Part shown: piece after piece, positions 44,561-55,253 of the stretch
Numbering within the stretch: the first letter of the stretch is position 1
How the letters are laid out: the number at the start of each line of letters is the position of its first letter
From: Diploptera punctata
Taxonomy: Eukaryota; Arthropoda; Insecta; Blattodea; Blaberidae
Direction: 5' to 3'
Assembly: GCA_030220185.1 (NCBI GenBank)
Contig: JASPKZ010004571.1
Location: forward strand, 310,001-374,000
DNA length: 64,000 nucleotides
Notes under the pieces: model-generated
Told to the model about the DNA's origin: nothing
What the model saw: the letters and a program-made list of their open reading frames with translations, nothing else
Database searches by the model: none
Program-made: the position numbers and the translations under genes

Positions 44561-44668
44561 GGGTCAATTTCACCAACAGAAATAACTGTATTACGCCAGT
44601 TTTCCCTATATATAATACATAGCTTAAACTGGCGTAATACAGTTACCTCTGTTGGTGAAACCGACCCT
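44561..44668. mobile_element. 108-bp MITE, Harbinger-like TAA duplication
   Basis: Arms GGGTCAATTTCACCAACAGA and, reverse-complemented, GGGTCGGTTTCACCAACAGA continue for about 43 bp through AACTGTATTACGCCAGTTT. A perfect TAA duplication lies at 44558-44560 and 44669-44671, matching the 3-bp TWA target of PIF/Harbinger elements. The loop is 20 bp. Confidence 0.92.
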
Positions 44669-44734
44669 AACAAGGAAGTTTAACATTGGATACTTTCATT
44701 ACACTAAAAAGTAAACTATAATATAATCCTCAAC

Positions 44735-45052
44735 TCGTGTCCAACTCAGGATCGGGTCGACGGATGAGATGAGACGAAATTCCTTATATAGAGGTCTGTG
44801 AATGGCAAGGGTGCTAGCCGACCAGGCCTAACGCACCATCACAGGGGCAGATGAACGAAATGGATGAGACGAGTATGGAGAAATAGTGGAATGAAATTGT
44901 GGCAGGGGAAAACGGGAGAAAACCCCGAGAAAAACCTGTCCAAGCTCCGTTTCGTTAACCACGAAACCCACATGGAGTGACCGAGACTCGATCTCGGGAC
45001 CCCGGCGGTGAGAGGCAGACGTCTAACCGCTTGCGCCATGGAGCCACCATAC
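44735..45052 (-). mobile_element. tRNA-derived SINE, family S3
   Basis: The minus strand starts GGTGGCTCCATGGCGCAAGC and GGTTAGACGTCTGCCTCTC (box A region), then CGAGATCGAGTCTCGGTCA (box B region). The body follows to GGAATTTCGTCTCATCTC and GTCGACCCGATCCTGAG. A truncated copy is at 9053-9283. Confidence 0.88.
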
Positions 45053-45377
45053 TAAAAAGTATTACTGTTAAATACTTTGTGTCGAAAGATACAAAAACAA
45101 ACCGATCATTAAATTAATGTTTCAAATATCACTGTACATCTAAGAGGAGTTGAATATTTTCGGTGTAACACGATCATCATATTTTGATAGTTGTAGCACA
45201 AGTAATGAGGTTGGTGGTCGCCACTTTCAACGATTTATTCGAATTTCAATTAAATTTGTTACTAATGGTTCTAGTTCTCAAACTACTAAATGTAGGGACC
45301 CCCACATATTTTACATGATATCCCTGAAAAAATTACTAGTTATAATAAAAGTTTGGGAATTATTAATAAAGTTATGA
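45053..45377. other. No family recognised
   Basis: A 75-codon plus-strand frame (45150-45377) has no recognisable motif and is followed immediately by the RTE fragment. Confidence 0.4.
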
Positions 45378-45797
45378 GACCGTCGCTTGTACAAAAAAAA
45401 CACCAAATTACGTTTATATAACACTTTGGCTAGACCAGTGTTGACCTATGGTAGTGAAGCATGGACACTAAAAAGACAACATAAAAGCAGAATAACGGCT
45501 TATGAAATGAGATTCATGCGCAGAACAGCGGGCTACACCAGATGCGATCAGAAAAAGAACACCGATATCTTAAAAGAATTGAAGACTACGACAATTTTGG
45601 AATATATTAAACAGTACCAACTAAATTGGAAACACCATCTTGAAAGAATGAGTTCAAATCGGATCCCCAAAGCTGTTTATAATTATATACCAAGAGGACG
45701 AAGATCTCAGGGCCGTCCTATGAAACGCTGGAAGGAAACTTTTCTACAGGATTGCAACAGGCCTTGGCCTAATACTTTGAAGGAAGAAGAAGAAGAC
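45378..45797 (+). pseudogene. RTE-like LINE, family F (GAAGAAG tail)
   Basis: An open frame (45387-45824) reads YKKNTKLRLYNTLARPVLTY, GSEAWTLKRQHKSRITAYEM, FMRRTAGYTRCDQKKNTDIL, QLNWKHHLERMSSNRIPKAV and GRRSQGRPMKRWKETF. It ends GGCCTTGGCCTAATACTTTG and GAAGGAAGAAGAAGAAG. This tail has no frameshift, unusual here, so the copy may be fairly young. 5'-truncated after the RT active site. Confidence 0.9.
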
Positions 45798-46663
45798 ATA
45801 TTTTACATTTCATTTAAAAGATGAGGAACGTTCGACATTTATTATTACCTACAGATAGTAGTGACCTTACATTATATACTTCAAGTTGTTTCTATCACTA
45901 AAATACTTTTGAGATACCGGTACTGGATGTTATAACCTATGGGAATTCATTGATAAACTACATATATCCAAATATGTCTATCATTTTAAAAGAATATTTT
46001 GTAGGATATATCTGGAAATGTTTTGATATGGTTGTTAAATCAAGCAGAATATGATAAATGCGTTAAAGTAAGTTCTAGTTCTTGAAACTCTATAGACAGA
46101 CGTCTCAATGCGAACAAGTCCTGCTGACGTCATTGTGACGTGAGCAGTTCCTCCAGAAATTGGAACAAAATAATAAAAAAGAGAAGAAAGCAAGAAAAGG
46201 CAAAAGAAAAAGGTATTGTAAAAGGTGAGGTGTAAGGAATGAACATCTCAGTATAGATTCCAAGGAAAGGGATCTTCATTTCTTTTCCCACTTTCTTCCT
46301 CTCGCAGACCCACCTACACATATATATGTTCCAACTTGCGCACGCACGTACACACACACACACAGTTCTCACAACTTTGTCTTCCACACAACGTTTTCAA
46401 TCTGTCTCGAAACCAAGAATTCGAAACTATTTTATTTTTTCTTTCTTTCTGTCCTGCTTTCCCTCACATCGTCGTCCACCAACTTGACTTCAACATCCTC
46501 CACTCCCCCAACATCTTCCCTTTCCTTTCTTAATCTTATCTTTTTTCTGAGCTTTTATTATACAACTCTCGTATATTGTCAGCCACGTTTGAAACTGATG
46601 GTGACATAAATTTTCATTCATTTTTTTTTTCTGAGACTGTCCATCATCAAGGGAAACTATAAC
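45798..46663. other. No family recognised
   Basis: Mixed-composition DNA with a short CA run at 46349-46364. Minus-strand frames at 46130-46387 and 46490-46852 have no motifs. Confidence 0.4.
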
Positions 46664-46706
46664 TTCAACAGAACTGATGTGACACATGATAATGATGTAT
46701 TGTTTA
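46664..46706. repeat. 43-bp exact direct repeat, copy 1
   Basis: TTCAACAGAACTGATGTGAC...TGATGTATTGTTTA recurs without a mismatch at 47708-47750, 1044 bp away. The sequence on either side differs between the two copies. Confidence 0.95.
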
Positions 46707-47074
46707 CAGAAGAAGCAGTCAGACAACAGTTTATTAAATGGAATCAAATTGCTGGATGCCTTAATAATACAATTTGGAAAAATAAACAGCGATTCTTTAC
46801 AAACATGTGACGCGAAAAATGTTTCTAAGTTCCAATCATACACCATGCGCATGCGCGAACAATAACGAATCGGTTTACACTATGTAATCACGGGATCCTA
46901 CCAACATATACAATTTGCAACCAATATTAGTACTTAACATGAATTTAAAAAATAATTAAATATAAATGATTACGGACTTATAGACTATCAGTTTGCAACA
47001 AACATTCACAAATTTGGACTAGAAGAGATAAAATAAGAAACAGTGTAAATTAACAACTTTTGAATGTTCAAATT
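46707..47074. other. AT-rich sequence, nothing recognised
   Basis: No feature seen between the first 43-bp repeat and the RTE fragment. Confidence 0.4.
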
Positions 47075-47700
47075 TTAATTTGTGGATTCTATAAAGAAAT
47101 TAAAATGGTATGGTCACCCTCCATGGTATCTTTACCTTGTCGTGGTGGAGTGGCTTGCGTGCTTAAATGATCCTGAGAGCTATGTCGGCGGTAGCATTAC
47201 TGCCGATAGGGTTACCCATGCCGGACTGGTCGAAGGTGATAAGCCAGACGAAAAAAGTACCTTGGTCGAAAGAGTGACGATCTTTCACCGTAAAAATACA
47301 ACCGTCAAGAAATGTGGACGTGGGTTCAACTGGGGTAAAATTTTCCGGAGGTCAAATAGTCCCCCATTCGGTTCTCCGGGAGGGGACTACTTCTGGGAAC
47401 CCATGCCAAAGACTTGCATGGAAGCTTCTTGCAGGAAAGCCAGAGGGAAAACGCCCAGTTGGTAGACCAAGAATGAGGTGGGAGAATAACATTAACTATG
47501 ATTTGAGGGAAGTAGATTATACAGGGAATGATTGGAAAGCATTAGCTCAGGATAGGGATGTATGGAGAGCTTATGTCCTCGCGGCCATGAACCTACGGGT
47601 TCGATAGTGCCAGTGAGTAAGTAAGTAAAAGTATGGTCATGTAAAAATGATGACAGAAAACAGATTCCCATGAAGAATACTAGATTAGGTTGGAAAAACT
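47075..47700 (+). pseudogene. Old RTE fragment split by a half-LINE
   Basis: Left part KKLKWYGH (to 47116) and right part VKMMTENRFP (from 47640) join into the RTE tail motif KWYGHVKMMTENRFP once the insertion at 47117-47630 and one target copy are removed. Only about 30 residues are recognisable. Confidence 0.7.
47117..47630 (+). mobile_element. Half-LINE: RTE 5' UTR joined to family A 3' end
   Basis: A 9-bp duplication, GTATGGTCA, lies at 47108-47116 and 47631-47639, so this 514-bp unit entered in one event. The first 290 bp (ACCTTGTCGTGGTGGAGTGG, GATCCTGAGAGCTATGTCGG) are GC-rich and have the look of an RTE-type 5' UTR. At about 47415 they pass directly into the family A tail (TGCATGGAAGCTTCTTGCAG) through the stop to the TAAG repeats. 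The endonuclease, RT and most of the tail, several kilobases, are gone. Confidence 0.8.
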
Positions 47701-47707
47701 TCCTTAT

Positions 47708-47750
47708 TTCAACAGAACTGATGTGACACATGATAATGATGTATTGTTTA
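47708..47750. repeat. 43-bp exact direct repeat, copy 2
   Basis: Identical to 46664-46706. Confidence 0.95.
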
Positions 47751-47859
47751 GTAATTCATGGAAAGTTTACTATGAGTCGTAACAGCTTAATGTTAAAATT
47801 TGAGATTCATACAATTATCTCAATATACTCTGCTGGATAAGAAAAGAAGTGAAAATATA

Positions 47860-48092
47860 AGAAAGTAACTAAATATTTTCAAACTTACAGATCGAATAAA
47901 TAAATGTAGGAACGCCTGGAAAGAACATGTTGATAGAATGCCAGAATAAATATTCCCAACATTATTGCTAAATTACAAACCGCACGGAAGGAGAAATGTT
48001 GGACGCCCACACAGAAGAACAATTTTAATAATTCTAGCTTTCATGAAACCGAAACGAGCCAACAGGCTTCATCCCTGGATGATAACAATTAT
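47860..48092 (+). pseudogene. RTE-like LINE, family G, 3' fragment
   Basis: It contains TGGAAAGAACATGTTGATAG, AAACCGCACGGAAGGAGAAA and CATGAAACCGAAACGAGCCA, matching the minus-strand copy at 58790-59205 closely. The coding words are NAWKEHVDRMPE and NYKPHGRRNVGRPHRR, with stops. Confidence 0.85.
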
Positions 48093-48285
48093 ATTTCTTC
48101 ATTATAAAACATTGATATATCATATATCCAACATCATTACGATATAATTTGTCCAGCCTACCTTAAATCATCGTTTCCCAATCTGGGGTTCGCAAAATAT
48201 TTCAAGAGGTTCGACAAAACTTTTCCGTAATGGCGGGTTTCGAGGTTAGGCCTATTATTGTTTCCTTCAGTTCTGCGGCTTTGAC

Positions 48286-48286
<1 letters not shown>
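48093..48286. other. No family recognised
   Basis: No structure seen. Confidence 0.4.

Positions 48287-48367
<81 letters not shown>
48287..48367. repeat. (AAT)n/(ATT)n mirror microsatellite
   Basis: About 14 AAT units pass at 48330 directly into about 12 ATT units. The two halves are reverse complements, so the array is a near-perfect 80-bp palindrome. Confidence 0.95.
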
Positions 48368-48750
48368 GTTTAAAATTAAATTAACCCTATAAGTTAATGC
48401 CCCTTGTTACATATGTGTATCACTGGAAATTTATCACATTATTTCCACAATAAATTAATATTTACCGCGAATACCTGATTTACAGTTATGTAACAACGTT
48501 AGGAATGAATTTCATTTTGCTGCAACTAGGACTACACGTTGTGTAACTTTTAAGCCGTAACAGCTTTTCCACTTGCTTTATATATACCATTACGATGACA
48601 ATGTCTGCTCCTTTTACTATTACTAGCTTCTGTTACAATATATTTTATATATACTTGGTACCTGGCAAGTCAGTTGTCCTCAACAAAATTATTAAACTTC
48701 ATCAAACTATCTTTTATAAGATTCATGACGTGTTCCGTTGAGGTTTATTC
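48368..48750. other. AT-rich sequence, nothing recognised
   Basis: No feature seen. Confidence 0.4.
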
Positions 48751-49195
48751 AAAATTAATATAAAATTATAGAATATTCACCTGAAAGGTCCGTCTCCTCA
48801 ACTTAATTATCATTTAACTGTAGCGCTTTCGGGACTTGTCCCATCATCGGCAGGATTCAAAACTGGTGTTTCACTGAAGATCTGGTAGAGGGGGTTGCAT
48901 GTATTTGGTTCGTTTTCGTTTATCAGGCTGTCGTTGTGAGCTGCTTTCATGGATTAAATCCAGCGAAGATAAACGTACTCGAAGAGATGGAAATCATGAA
49001 AGCAGCTCACAACGACAGCCTGATAAACGAAAACGAACCAAATACATGCAACCCCCTCTACCAGATCTTCAGTGAAACACCAGTTTTGAATCCTGCCGAT
49101 GATGGGACAAGTCCCGAAAGCGCTACAGTTAAATGATAATTAAGTTGAGGAGACGGACCTTTCAGGTGAATATTCTATAATTTTATATTAATTTT
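48751..49195. mobile_element. Penelope-like element as a perfect 200-bp-arm palindrome
   Basis: Arms 48751-48950 and 48996-49195 are exact reverse complements, as far as I can check base by base, around a 45-bp loop. The right arm with the loop encodes the end of a PLE protein (48936-49136: KINVLEEMEIMKAAHNDSLI, NEPNTCNPLYQIFSETP), followed by the PLE-type end GATGATGGGACAAG...CGAAAGCGC. Loop and arms hold only the linker tail after the GIY-YIG core. Confidence 0.9.
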
Positions 49196-49196
49196 T

Positions 49197-49440
49197 CATC
49201 AATCTATCTTCGGGTTTTTACAGCTGCTGCCGTCTTCCCGTGCCAAACCTCCAAAGCCTACGATCTTGGGCATCTTCAATGCTTAACCCTCTTGCTTGCA
49301 TTACTATCCTCATGTTTTCCTTCCTTGTTACCTTTGGTCTTCCTCTTTCCATCTTTCAGGTCGGTTGCCATTTTGATATAGTAGTTTCGGCCATCGCTCA
49401 TCTTCCATTCTTAAAATATGTCCTAACCACTTATGGGATT
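49197..49440 (-). pseudogene. RTE-like LINE, post-RT fragment
   Basis: The minus strand reads WLGHILRMEDERWPKLLYQN and NRPERWKEEDQR, then stops. The GHxxRMxxxRxPK pattern is the RTE tail. It lies back to back with the plus-strand family A copy that follows. Confidence 0.7.
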
Positions 49441-49445
49441 ATATT

Positions 49446-49717
49446 TACTAGTGGTTACGGGCAGGACATGTTGCACGTATGGGGAATGAAAGATTTGCAT
49501 GGAAGCTTCTTGTAGGTAAGCCAGAGGGAAAACGCCCGGTTGGTAGACCAAGAATGAGGTGGGAGAATAACATTAACTATGATTTGAGGGAAGTAGATTA
49601 TACAGGGAATGATTGGAAAGCATTAGCTCAGGATAGGGGTGTATGGAGAGCTTATGTCCGCGCGGCCATGAACCTACGGGTTCGGTATTGCCAGTGAGTA
49701 AGTAAGTAAGTAAGTGG
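49446..49717 (+). pseudogene. RTE-like LINE, family A, 3' end
   Basis: Begins GGGCAGGACATGTTGCACGT and ends GCCAGTGAGTAAGTAAGTAA. The frame at 49479-49697 reads NERFAWKLLVGKPEGKRPVG, RPRMRWENNINYDLREVDYT and AYVRAAMNLRV, intact through the stop. Only the last 90 codons of the element are present. Confidence 0.92.
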
Positions 49718-49734
49718 TTACAGGGTTCTACTCC

Positions 49735-49816
49735 GACATTTGTCTTATTGTTACTAAGGGTACCACTAAGACCTTAGTGGAGTAGCCGGCCCCGGGGCCA
49801 TTGAAGCCAATTGGTT

Positions 49817-49848
<32 letters not shown>

Positions 49849-50020
49849 GGGATTGCGGCTGTGACCGATTTTAATATTTCACTCCAGCATTTGCTGTTTG
49901 AGTCAGGAAAACAACAGAAAACCTGACTAGAGTGTGACTTTATATAAACATCCGAAAATGACCAAAATGGGGGGCCTTTGTTGTCAACGAATATGCAGTG
50001 AAGCCGCATTTCGGACTTGA
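49735..50020. repeat. Unclassified repeat with poly-T run
   Basis: A GC-rich start (GAGTAGCCGGCCCCGGGGCC), a 30-base T-run at 49820-49849, and GAGTCAGGAAAACAACAGAA, which resembles 40826-40846. It may be a SINE-like element of unknown family read on the minus strand, with the T-run as its A-tail complement. Confidence 0.4.
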
Positions 50021-50198
50021 AATATATTTCACTTATCGTAAATATAGGTAAACTATATTAAGCGTTTTGTGTATTTTTTTTTAAATTACTCGTATAATAC
50101 CCCTCTATAAGTGGTTAAATTTATAAAGTATAATTCATTTTCACTCTGTATATACAATCTGGCAGCCACTTGTATTAGGATCCTTCCATCTTAATATA
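50021..50198. other. AT-rich sequence, nothing recognised
   Basis: No feature seen. Confidence 0.4.
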
Positions 50199-50401
50199 AT
50201 AATTTTAATTTCCAACACGCTTGGGATAAATAATTTTACCTTCAAAAGCGTGGGGTGCTCTTTATCAATTAATATATTTGATAATAAACAGATATTGGTA
50301 AAAGTAAAGTCTCTAAGAAGAAAATGTAAAACTCATAAAAAGCAACCCACGCTTTTGATGGTAAAATTATTTATCCCATGCGTGTTGGAAATTAAAATTA
50401 T
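50199..50401. mobile_element. 203-bp fold-back MITE
   Basis: Arms ATAATTTTAATTTCCAACAC and its complement at 50382-50401 continue inward through GGGATAAATAATTTTACC and AAAAGCGTGGG for about 57 bp on each side, with a few mismatches. The 90-bp loop is AT-rich. No clear target duplication. Confidence 0.85.
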
Positions 50402-50575
50402 TTTTCATTTTTTTAGTTCGGTTTTCTAATAAAGCGTGTTGTTTTAGGTTTTTAAAACTATTATTTATTTTTTATTTTTTAGTTTTAATATTTTAATGAA
50501 TAAGATAAAAATGTAAATATATTTAAATTCGATACTATTGCAGTATGAGATAAAAGTAATACTCTTCTAAAAAAA

Positions 50576-50665
50576 TCACCCAGCCGGATTTGAACCAGCG
50601 ACCAACGGATTACTGAAATTATATACCACTAGAGTTCACCGCGCTACCAACTGAGCTTTTATAAC
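50576..50665 (-). repeat. tRNA-Tyr-like pseudogene with intron-like insert
   Basis: The minus strand reads AGCTCAGTTGGTAGCGCGGT (D arm and box A), GAACTCTAG, an insert of about 14 bases (TGGTATATAATTTC), AGTAATCC, then GGTCGCTGGTTCAAATCCGG (T arm and box B). This is the layout of an insect tRNA-Tyr gene with its intron, but the anticodon stem and acceptor arms are mutated, so I take it as a pseudogene or SINE head. Confidence 0.6.
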
Positions 50666-50720
50666 GATTGACTAAAAAGTCGACAAGTCCGGAACCTATT
50701 ATACCACTTTTCATTTTTTT

Positions 50721-51060
50721 GATTTTCTGATGATTCTGGTCAGGATTTTAGAAACAAAATATGAAATTATTGTATTGTCACGGGTCCTTTATAAGTATAC
50801 AAAGTTTCAAGTCGATCCAATGTTTCTAAGTGGGTGAAAATCGTGTTCAAAAATTCCGTTACATAGTTACAAAGACACTTTTTCTGATTTTCTGATGATT
50901 CTGGCCATGATTTTAGAAACAAAATATGAAATTATTGTATTGTCACGGGTCTTTTACAAGGATACAAAGTTTCAAGTCGATCCAATGATTTTAAGTGGGT
51001 GAAAATCGCGTTGAAAGTTTCCGTTACATAGATACAGGTCAAGCTAATATAAAGCGTGTA
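50721..51060. repeat. 165-bp tandem duplication, third copy at 61 kb
   Basis: GATTTTCTGATGATTCTGG begins at 50721 and again at 50886. Both units continue through AAATTATTGTATTGTCACGG, AAAGTTTCAAGTCGATCCAA and GTGGGTGAAAATCG. A third copy without the start lies at 60975-61117 and shares the end ACAGGTCAAGCTAATATAAA. Non-coding. Confidence 0.9.
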
Positions 51061-51069
51061 AAAATTGCT

Positions 51070-51285
51070 ATATTCAACGTATTTCTTAGAGAGTCAGCCA
51101 CTGCAATATGATGCTCTGACCCATTCAGAATGTTAAAAAGGAGGAGCTTTCTTTAATATGATAAACTTAAGTTGAAAAATTCTAGGGGAAACACGACCGT
51201 GACTGGTTGTAAATCAAAATTCATTGAAACGTGATTGGTCATTGACTCCAATTTGGAGCACGAGTTAAATAGTCATTACTCTTCA
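51070..51285. repeat. Dispersed repeat shared with 12725-12945
   Basis: The same order of blocks as at 12.7-12.9 kb (TTAGAGAGTCAGCCACTGCA, GATGCTCTGACCCATTCAGA, AACGTGATTGGTCATTGACT). Confidence 0.65.
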
Positions 51286-51483
51286 ATTTTGAGTCAACCA
51301 CAATCACAGATTACAACCCGAAAATCCCGAAAAGGAAACAAGCTATACTGATAAAAATCAAGGAAATGTTGGTTAATATGAATTTAACATATTCAGGTAC
51401 GAATGTCTATCAGTTATATCAATGATACATAGGCCTAGTTGGGTGTTATACCATTATAAAATGGTTAGAATAACAAAAACTAT

Positions 51484-51526
51484 TATAATTATTATTATTG
51501 TTATTATTATGTTTATTATTATTATG

Positions 51527-51604
<78 letters not shown>
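51484..51604. repeat. (ATT)n microsatellite
   Basis: About 40 ATT units with GTT and TTT interruptions at the start. Confidence 0.95.
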
Positions 51605-51645
51605 TAATCAATTGAGTTGGTGTTTACTTGATGAAAATCCGTATT

Positions 51646-51873
51646 TATTAATTAAATAAAAATAAAACGTAGTTTTATTTGATGTTCATATTTATTATAT
51701 AATTCAGTGACAGCTGTTTCGGTACACTGTACCTTCTTCAGACATATTAACAAATTATAAACGATTTGTTAACATGTCTGAAGAAGGTACAGTGTACCGA
51801 AACAGCTGTCACTGAATTATATAATAGATATGAAAATCAAATGAAACTACGTTTTATTTTTATTTGATTAATA
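51646..51873. mobile_element. Penelope-like fold-back element
   Basis: Arms of about 107 bp: AAATAAAACGTAGTTTTAT... and its complement at 51840-51873 (four or so mismatches), with a loop that is itself paired (TTAACAAATTATAAACGATTTGTTAA). The right arm carries CTGAAGAAGGTACAGTGTAC and CGAAACAGCTGTCACTG, the PLE-type 3' end pattern. It is flanked on both sides by ATT arrays. Confidence 0.75.
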
Positions 51874-51884
51874 ATTATTATTAT

Positions 51885-52008
<124 letters not shown>

Positions 52009-53159
52009 TACAAATTTAAAAAATCTATCCACGCAGACTGCTTTTATATCAAATCTAACTGTAAAAATTGGTATATCTTATATGAACTGTACTACAAAGA
52101 TCTAACTTAGCAAAACAGAATTACCAAAATGATTTTTCTAGATACATGTGAAAGAAGTTTCTTTTTATGAATCTATTTTTTTCTTTGCTCCAAGTAGTTG
52201 GCTTAGTTTTTTTATAGTAAAAACTTTTGGAAGACTAAAGTGTATAAACAATCGTCACAACTCGTAGTGTAGAAAATTGTATCTTACAAAGTTTCCAACT
52301 TGGAAAATGACAATAAAAGTTTTTTTAAAAAATAAAACTACGTAGAAGACATATTTTCTGCAAGAGGAAATGCGTCTTTCATGCACCATGCTCTGAGTTG
52401 CGGTTGTTGGAACATATCGAAAAGCTTGAAAATAGAAAGCCCACAAGTAAACACTTGTATGTTTATTACTACCAACAAGGGAATCCGTGTATTGGAATAA
52501 GAGAACTAAATCTCTAAGACCGATCTGCAAAACGAAAGAATTGAATTCCTTCTTTACCAGCATCTCTACAATACAAATACAACAACGTTTTTCTGCAACA
52601 GAATCCATAAAATTGTGCTCCTACAAGTAAGACGAATATTTCCTTAAATAATAATCAATATATATTGTTAAATGATAATATGTTCATCTATCCTCCAAAT
52701 CCTCATTTTACTTCGCTTACTATTCTTCTAGAGTTATTGAAGAGTGTTCGGTAAAATAATTTACTATATACTCTGCAATATGTCCTCATGCAGCTGCAAG
52801 ATTAGAAAAAAGATGTTCATTTTCTTCACTAATATTCAGACTCTAGTAATTGAAAGGTGTTTTAAAATGGAAATCCGCTTACTCTGTTCCAGTGAATATT
52901 TCATTTAATTTCGGGGACATCCGAATTTCTATATAATTTTGGTTTTAAAATGAAGTTTACGAACATCAAAGTTGAAAACAGAAAAAAAATTGCTGACCAG
53001 CCAGAAGCGAAAGAGTAAAATACATTTTATCAAACACTATTTTCTACATTACCTAAAGAATATGGTAGCTATTGCAGTTGTGACATCAATTCTGATATTC
53101 CAGATATAATTCCAGGATGGAAACATGGTTAGATATTTTCTTCAGTGGAGGGCTGAAAT
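52009..53159. other. AT-rich sequence, nothing recognised
   Basis: The longest frame (52255-52608, minus, 117 codons) has no family I know and is flanked by no gene signals. I consider it chance. No repeat matches elsewhere. Confidence 0.4.
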
Positions 53160-53935
53160 ATAAGGAATAATGTGTTTAAATAGAAAATTAAACACCCTAT
53201 TGTTTGCAGATGACCAAATAATAATTGCAAATTCAGAAGATAATCTACAGAAAGGTCTGTATGAACTTAACAAAATTACAGAAGAATATGGTTTGAAGAT
53301 ATCTACAGAAAAAACAAAAATTATGGCATTTCAAGGTGTAGATCCTGTCAGAAGTAAAATTGTACTGTGCAATACAATTTTCGAGCAGGTGAATAATTTT
53401 ACATATCTAGGATGCAATATCTCATATGAAGAAGAAACGGATGTAAATGCAAAAAATATCTAAATTTTTAAGAATTTTAGGGTTAATAAATTCTATCTTC
53501 AAGCCACAGTTAGTCCAAAAGCATTCAAGATTAAAAGTGTATAAAACACTGGCTCTTCCAACTCTTTTTTATGGTAGCGAAGTATGGACGTTGAAACAGA
53601 AGGATATACAGCGACTTAGATATGCTGAAATGAGATACCTTCGGAGGACTGCAGGATACACACTACTAGATCACACAAAAAAGAAGGCATCTTAGAAGAA
53701 TTACACATGGAATCTTTAGAAAACAAAATTTCTGATTATAAGTCAAGATGGATGCAACATGTTCATCGAATGGAAGATCACAGAATACCCAAACAAATGT
53801 TAAGATATCAACCTGCAGGAAGAAGAAGACCAGGACGTCCACTCAAAAGACTTTTGGATGGTGTTTCTCTCGAGGCCGAAACAGGTCAACAAATGACCTA
53901 AATTCGTGAATGTACTATGATGAAGATGATGATGT
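53160..53935 (+). pseudogene. RTE-like LINE, GAT-tailed family, longest copy
   Basis: It starts at the RT active site (LLFADDQIIIANSEDNLQKG) and continues with KISTEKTKIMAFQGVD, FEQVNNFTYLGCNISYEEE, KFLRILGLINSIF, ALPTLFYGSEVWTLKQKD and HVHRMEDHRIPKQMLRYQPA to the stop and GAATGTACTATGATG. Two breaks lie in A-rich runs: six A bases at 53451-53456, where the 13.9-kb copy has five, and a CACACA change at 53673. FADD is intact. Confidence 0.9.
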
Positions 53936-54184
53936 GTATTATTTTAATTGTAAAGGTATGTTTCCAAAAGTACATAGCAAAAAATTGAAAATTCAAGAAA
54001 ATTCACATCCACACACTGACGAATCTTGAAAAAAAATTATCTGAATCGATTGTCGATTGTCGACAATAATCGATGTCATACTACGTACTTCTCAAAAATT
54101 AACAGTGGCAAAATTAGTTTATACAAACCATCCAATAAACAGATGCCACTTGTTTGTAACATAGACTTGTGGATTTCAACATCC
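53936..54184. other. AT-rich sequence, nothing recognised
   Basis: A short local inverted repeat (GATTGTCGATTGTCGACAAT) at 54050-54069; otherwise nothing. Confidence 0.4.
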
Positions 54185-54189
54185 TAATC

Positions 54190-54440
54190 AAATGTAACAA
54201 AATCAGTTACATACCGGTACTACATTGCACTTTACCGTAAGCTAATCTGGTGTACACTAACTTATCCTCATTTAATCTTTCAAAATCAGTTACCTACTGC
54301 ATGCATTCTACCGTGCACTAATCTGTATACACTACTCCGTCCTCATCAAACCTAATAAAATCAGTTACATATTACATTACACTCTACCGTAAACTAATCT
54401 AGTGTACACTAACTTGTTCTCATCTAACCTATGTCACCAA
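54190..54440. repeat. Tandem repeat, three copies of 75-83 bp
   Basis: AAAATCAGTTAC starts at 54199, 54282 and 54357. Each copy continues through CTACCGT(A/G), CTAATCT and GTATACACTA or GTGTACACTAAC to CCTCATC. Copies are about 80% alike. Confidence 0.88.
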
Positions 54441-55076
54441 ATCGAAAGTAGCTATTTTTCTGAACGGTGACTTACTAAAAATGAATGTTTTATCATCTAT
54501 CTCAATATAATTTACATTTAGCTAAAATTCAAATATATATTTAATAAATTGTCAAAAGTCTTTAGAAAAAACATTTACTCAAATACTGCTCTGAAATATG
54601 GCAGTATCAGTTCATAAAATTTGAATGGAATTATCTACCTGATGGAGATGAAGATTTTCTTGTAAGCATCCACAACTTAGATGCGGTTATCGAAAATTTT
54701 CCCCAATTTCTTTGATCAGTGAGGCTTGAAATCGTGAAATGATTCGAAGCGACTGCAACGAATTTCAAGAAGAAAAATGAAAGTAAAGTAGAATGAATGA
54801 AATGAATTAATATATTTTATATCAGTGAAGATAGTCTTCTTTATAAATGCAATTCCACTGAAAATAAATTTGTAAAATTTCACTTCACAAAGTACTTAAT
54901 CTTTAAAAAATAAATCTTAGGTTTTTTTTATCTTCATACAAATTACAGGGTGTTTATCATCTCATAAGATTATAATTTCGCAATACTGTGGATACATAAG
55001 AGGAGCAGAATTCAAAGTAGCAAACTGCTAGGCTGCTAATTTGATAGTGACGCATAAAAGTCATCATTTATTATGT
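54441..55076. other. AT-rich sequence, nothing recognised
   Basis: No feature seen. Confidence 0.4.
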
Positions 55077-55179
55077 CCGTCGCCGTGGCGTAGTCGGTAG
55101 AGTCCCTACCTTCCCCTCCGGCCACCCGGGTTCGATTCCTGGCGGGGTAGGGCATTTTAAATCTCCACCTTGGGCCTGG

Positions 55180-55253
<74 letters not shown>

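Noticed and set aside
50576..50665. Functional tRNA-Tyr gene with intron
   Set aside because: The layout fits, but anticodon and acceptor stems are mutated; I keep it as a pseudogene or SINE head.
52255..52608. 117-codon minus-strand gene
   Set aside because: No family, no supporting signals and AT-rich composition like the flanks.
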